Positions 63,718 to 64,000 of a stretch of DNA of 64,000 bases are shown piece by piece (within the stretch, counting starts at the first letter, position 1; the number at the start of each line of letters is the position of its first letter). The notes below the pieces were generated by a model. It made no database searches. It saw only the letters and a program-made list of their open reading frames with translations, and had not been told where the DNA came from. Source of the stretch: Adonisia turfae CCMR0081 (GTDB lineage: Bacteria; Cyanobacteriota; Cyanobacteriia; Phormidesmidales; Phormidesmidaceae). Where the stretch lies: contig NZ_QXHD01000004.1 in NCBI RefSeq assembly GCF_011009555.1, forward strand, positions 3,300,150 to 3,364,149, written 5' to 3'. Position numbers and translations under genes: made by a program.

Positions 63718-64000
63718 TTAACTCACTAATCGCATGGCCTGAGGCGTGCCAAAGCTCGATTGAGAATTCATACCAAAGGCGCGTTGGATATTGTCCATGG
63801 TCATCACTGCATGGGGGCGATCGTTGGCCAGCAGTTGCCGATTGAGTAATAGCAATCGATCATAGCGATAAAGATCATCACCCCATTCATGGCTACATAC
63901 CAGTATTGTTTTTCGTTGGGCACTGAGTTCGGCAAAAATATCGACCATCACGGCCTCAGTCTTCTTATCAATGCCAGTGAATGGTTCATCGAGCAAAAAG
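63718..64000 (-). CDS. ABC transporter ATPase, C-terminal part (cut by window edge)
   Basis: The last 93 codons of an ATPase; the gene continues beyond 64000. FLLDEPFTGID is Walker B with the D-loop, and ILVCSHEWGD holds the switch His. The C-terminus (YRYDRLLLLNRQLLANDRPH) resembles the metal (zinc/manganese) ABC ATPases of the ZnuC/MntA type. It is on the same strand as the transglutaminase-like gene, 150 bp upstream of it. Confidence 0.8.
   Translation of the reverse strand, partial: FLLDEPFTGIDKKTEAVMVDIFAELSAQRKTILVCSHEWGDDLYRYDRLLLLNRQLLANDRPHAVMTMDNIQRAFGMNSQSSFGTPQAMRLVS

Overview
The window is cyanobacterial DNA. The octamer GCGATCGC (HIP1) recurs through genes and spacers, and several genes are of families typical of cyanobacteria (IctB, DUF4278, NrtA/CmpA-type binding proteins, long PAS/GAF hybrid kinases, FAAL debris). 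I cannot name the genus from the sequence.

Region 1 (about 0.3-20.3 kb) is the right part of an extracellular contractile injection system (eCIS) locus. A gp25-like baseplate wedge protein, a gpJ-like baseplate protein and a gpI-like tail protein are followed by a two-domain protein of unknown role and two large membrane-spanning proteins, one with Ig-like repeats, a transmembrane helix and WD40 repeats, the other with Ig-like domains on both sides of a helix. Next come a Cache-HAMP receptor without an output domain, an exported TPR protein, two A+T-rich cargo candidates that share a leader and N-terminal signal (one carries a caspase-like His/Cys pair), and a membrane pseudokinase fused to a phosphate-binding-like domain. 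Sheath, tube and spike genes are not present and would lie left of the window.

Region 2 (20.3-28.8 kb) is an unstable patchwork: a decayed IS transposase joined to a fragment of a fatty acyl-AMP ligase, an orphan three-repeat CRISPR array, a UmuD'-like gene without catalytic residues beside a broken umuC, a secreted repeat protein, a DUF4278 miniprotein, a complete ISKra4-type element just upstream of an AAA ATPase gene, and a truncated DUF4058 gene.

Region 3 (28.8-44.3 kb) holds ictB, small enzymes and a cyanate-use cluster: two NrtA-like binding proteins with unusual N-terminal extensions, a two-component pair set between them, cynB, cynD and cynS, with an NtcA-type site upstream. A TetR regulator with two palindromic operators, an alcohol dehydrogenase and a gluconokinase follow.

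Region 4 (44.4-64 kb) has a carotenoid oxygenase, then a second ABC importer with a TRZ/ATZ-type amidohydrolase and a divergent amidase, suggesting scavenging of an organic nitrogen compound. A giant hybrid histidine kinase with a GGDEF/EAL response regulator, a Rieske oxygenase, a desaturase, a transglutaminase-like protein and the end of an ABC ATPase gene complete the window.
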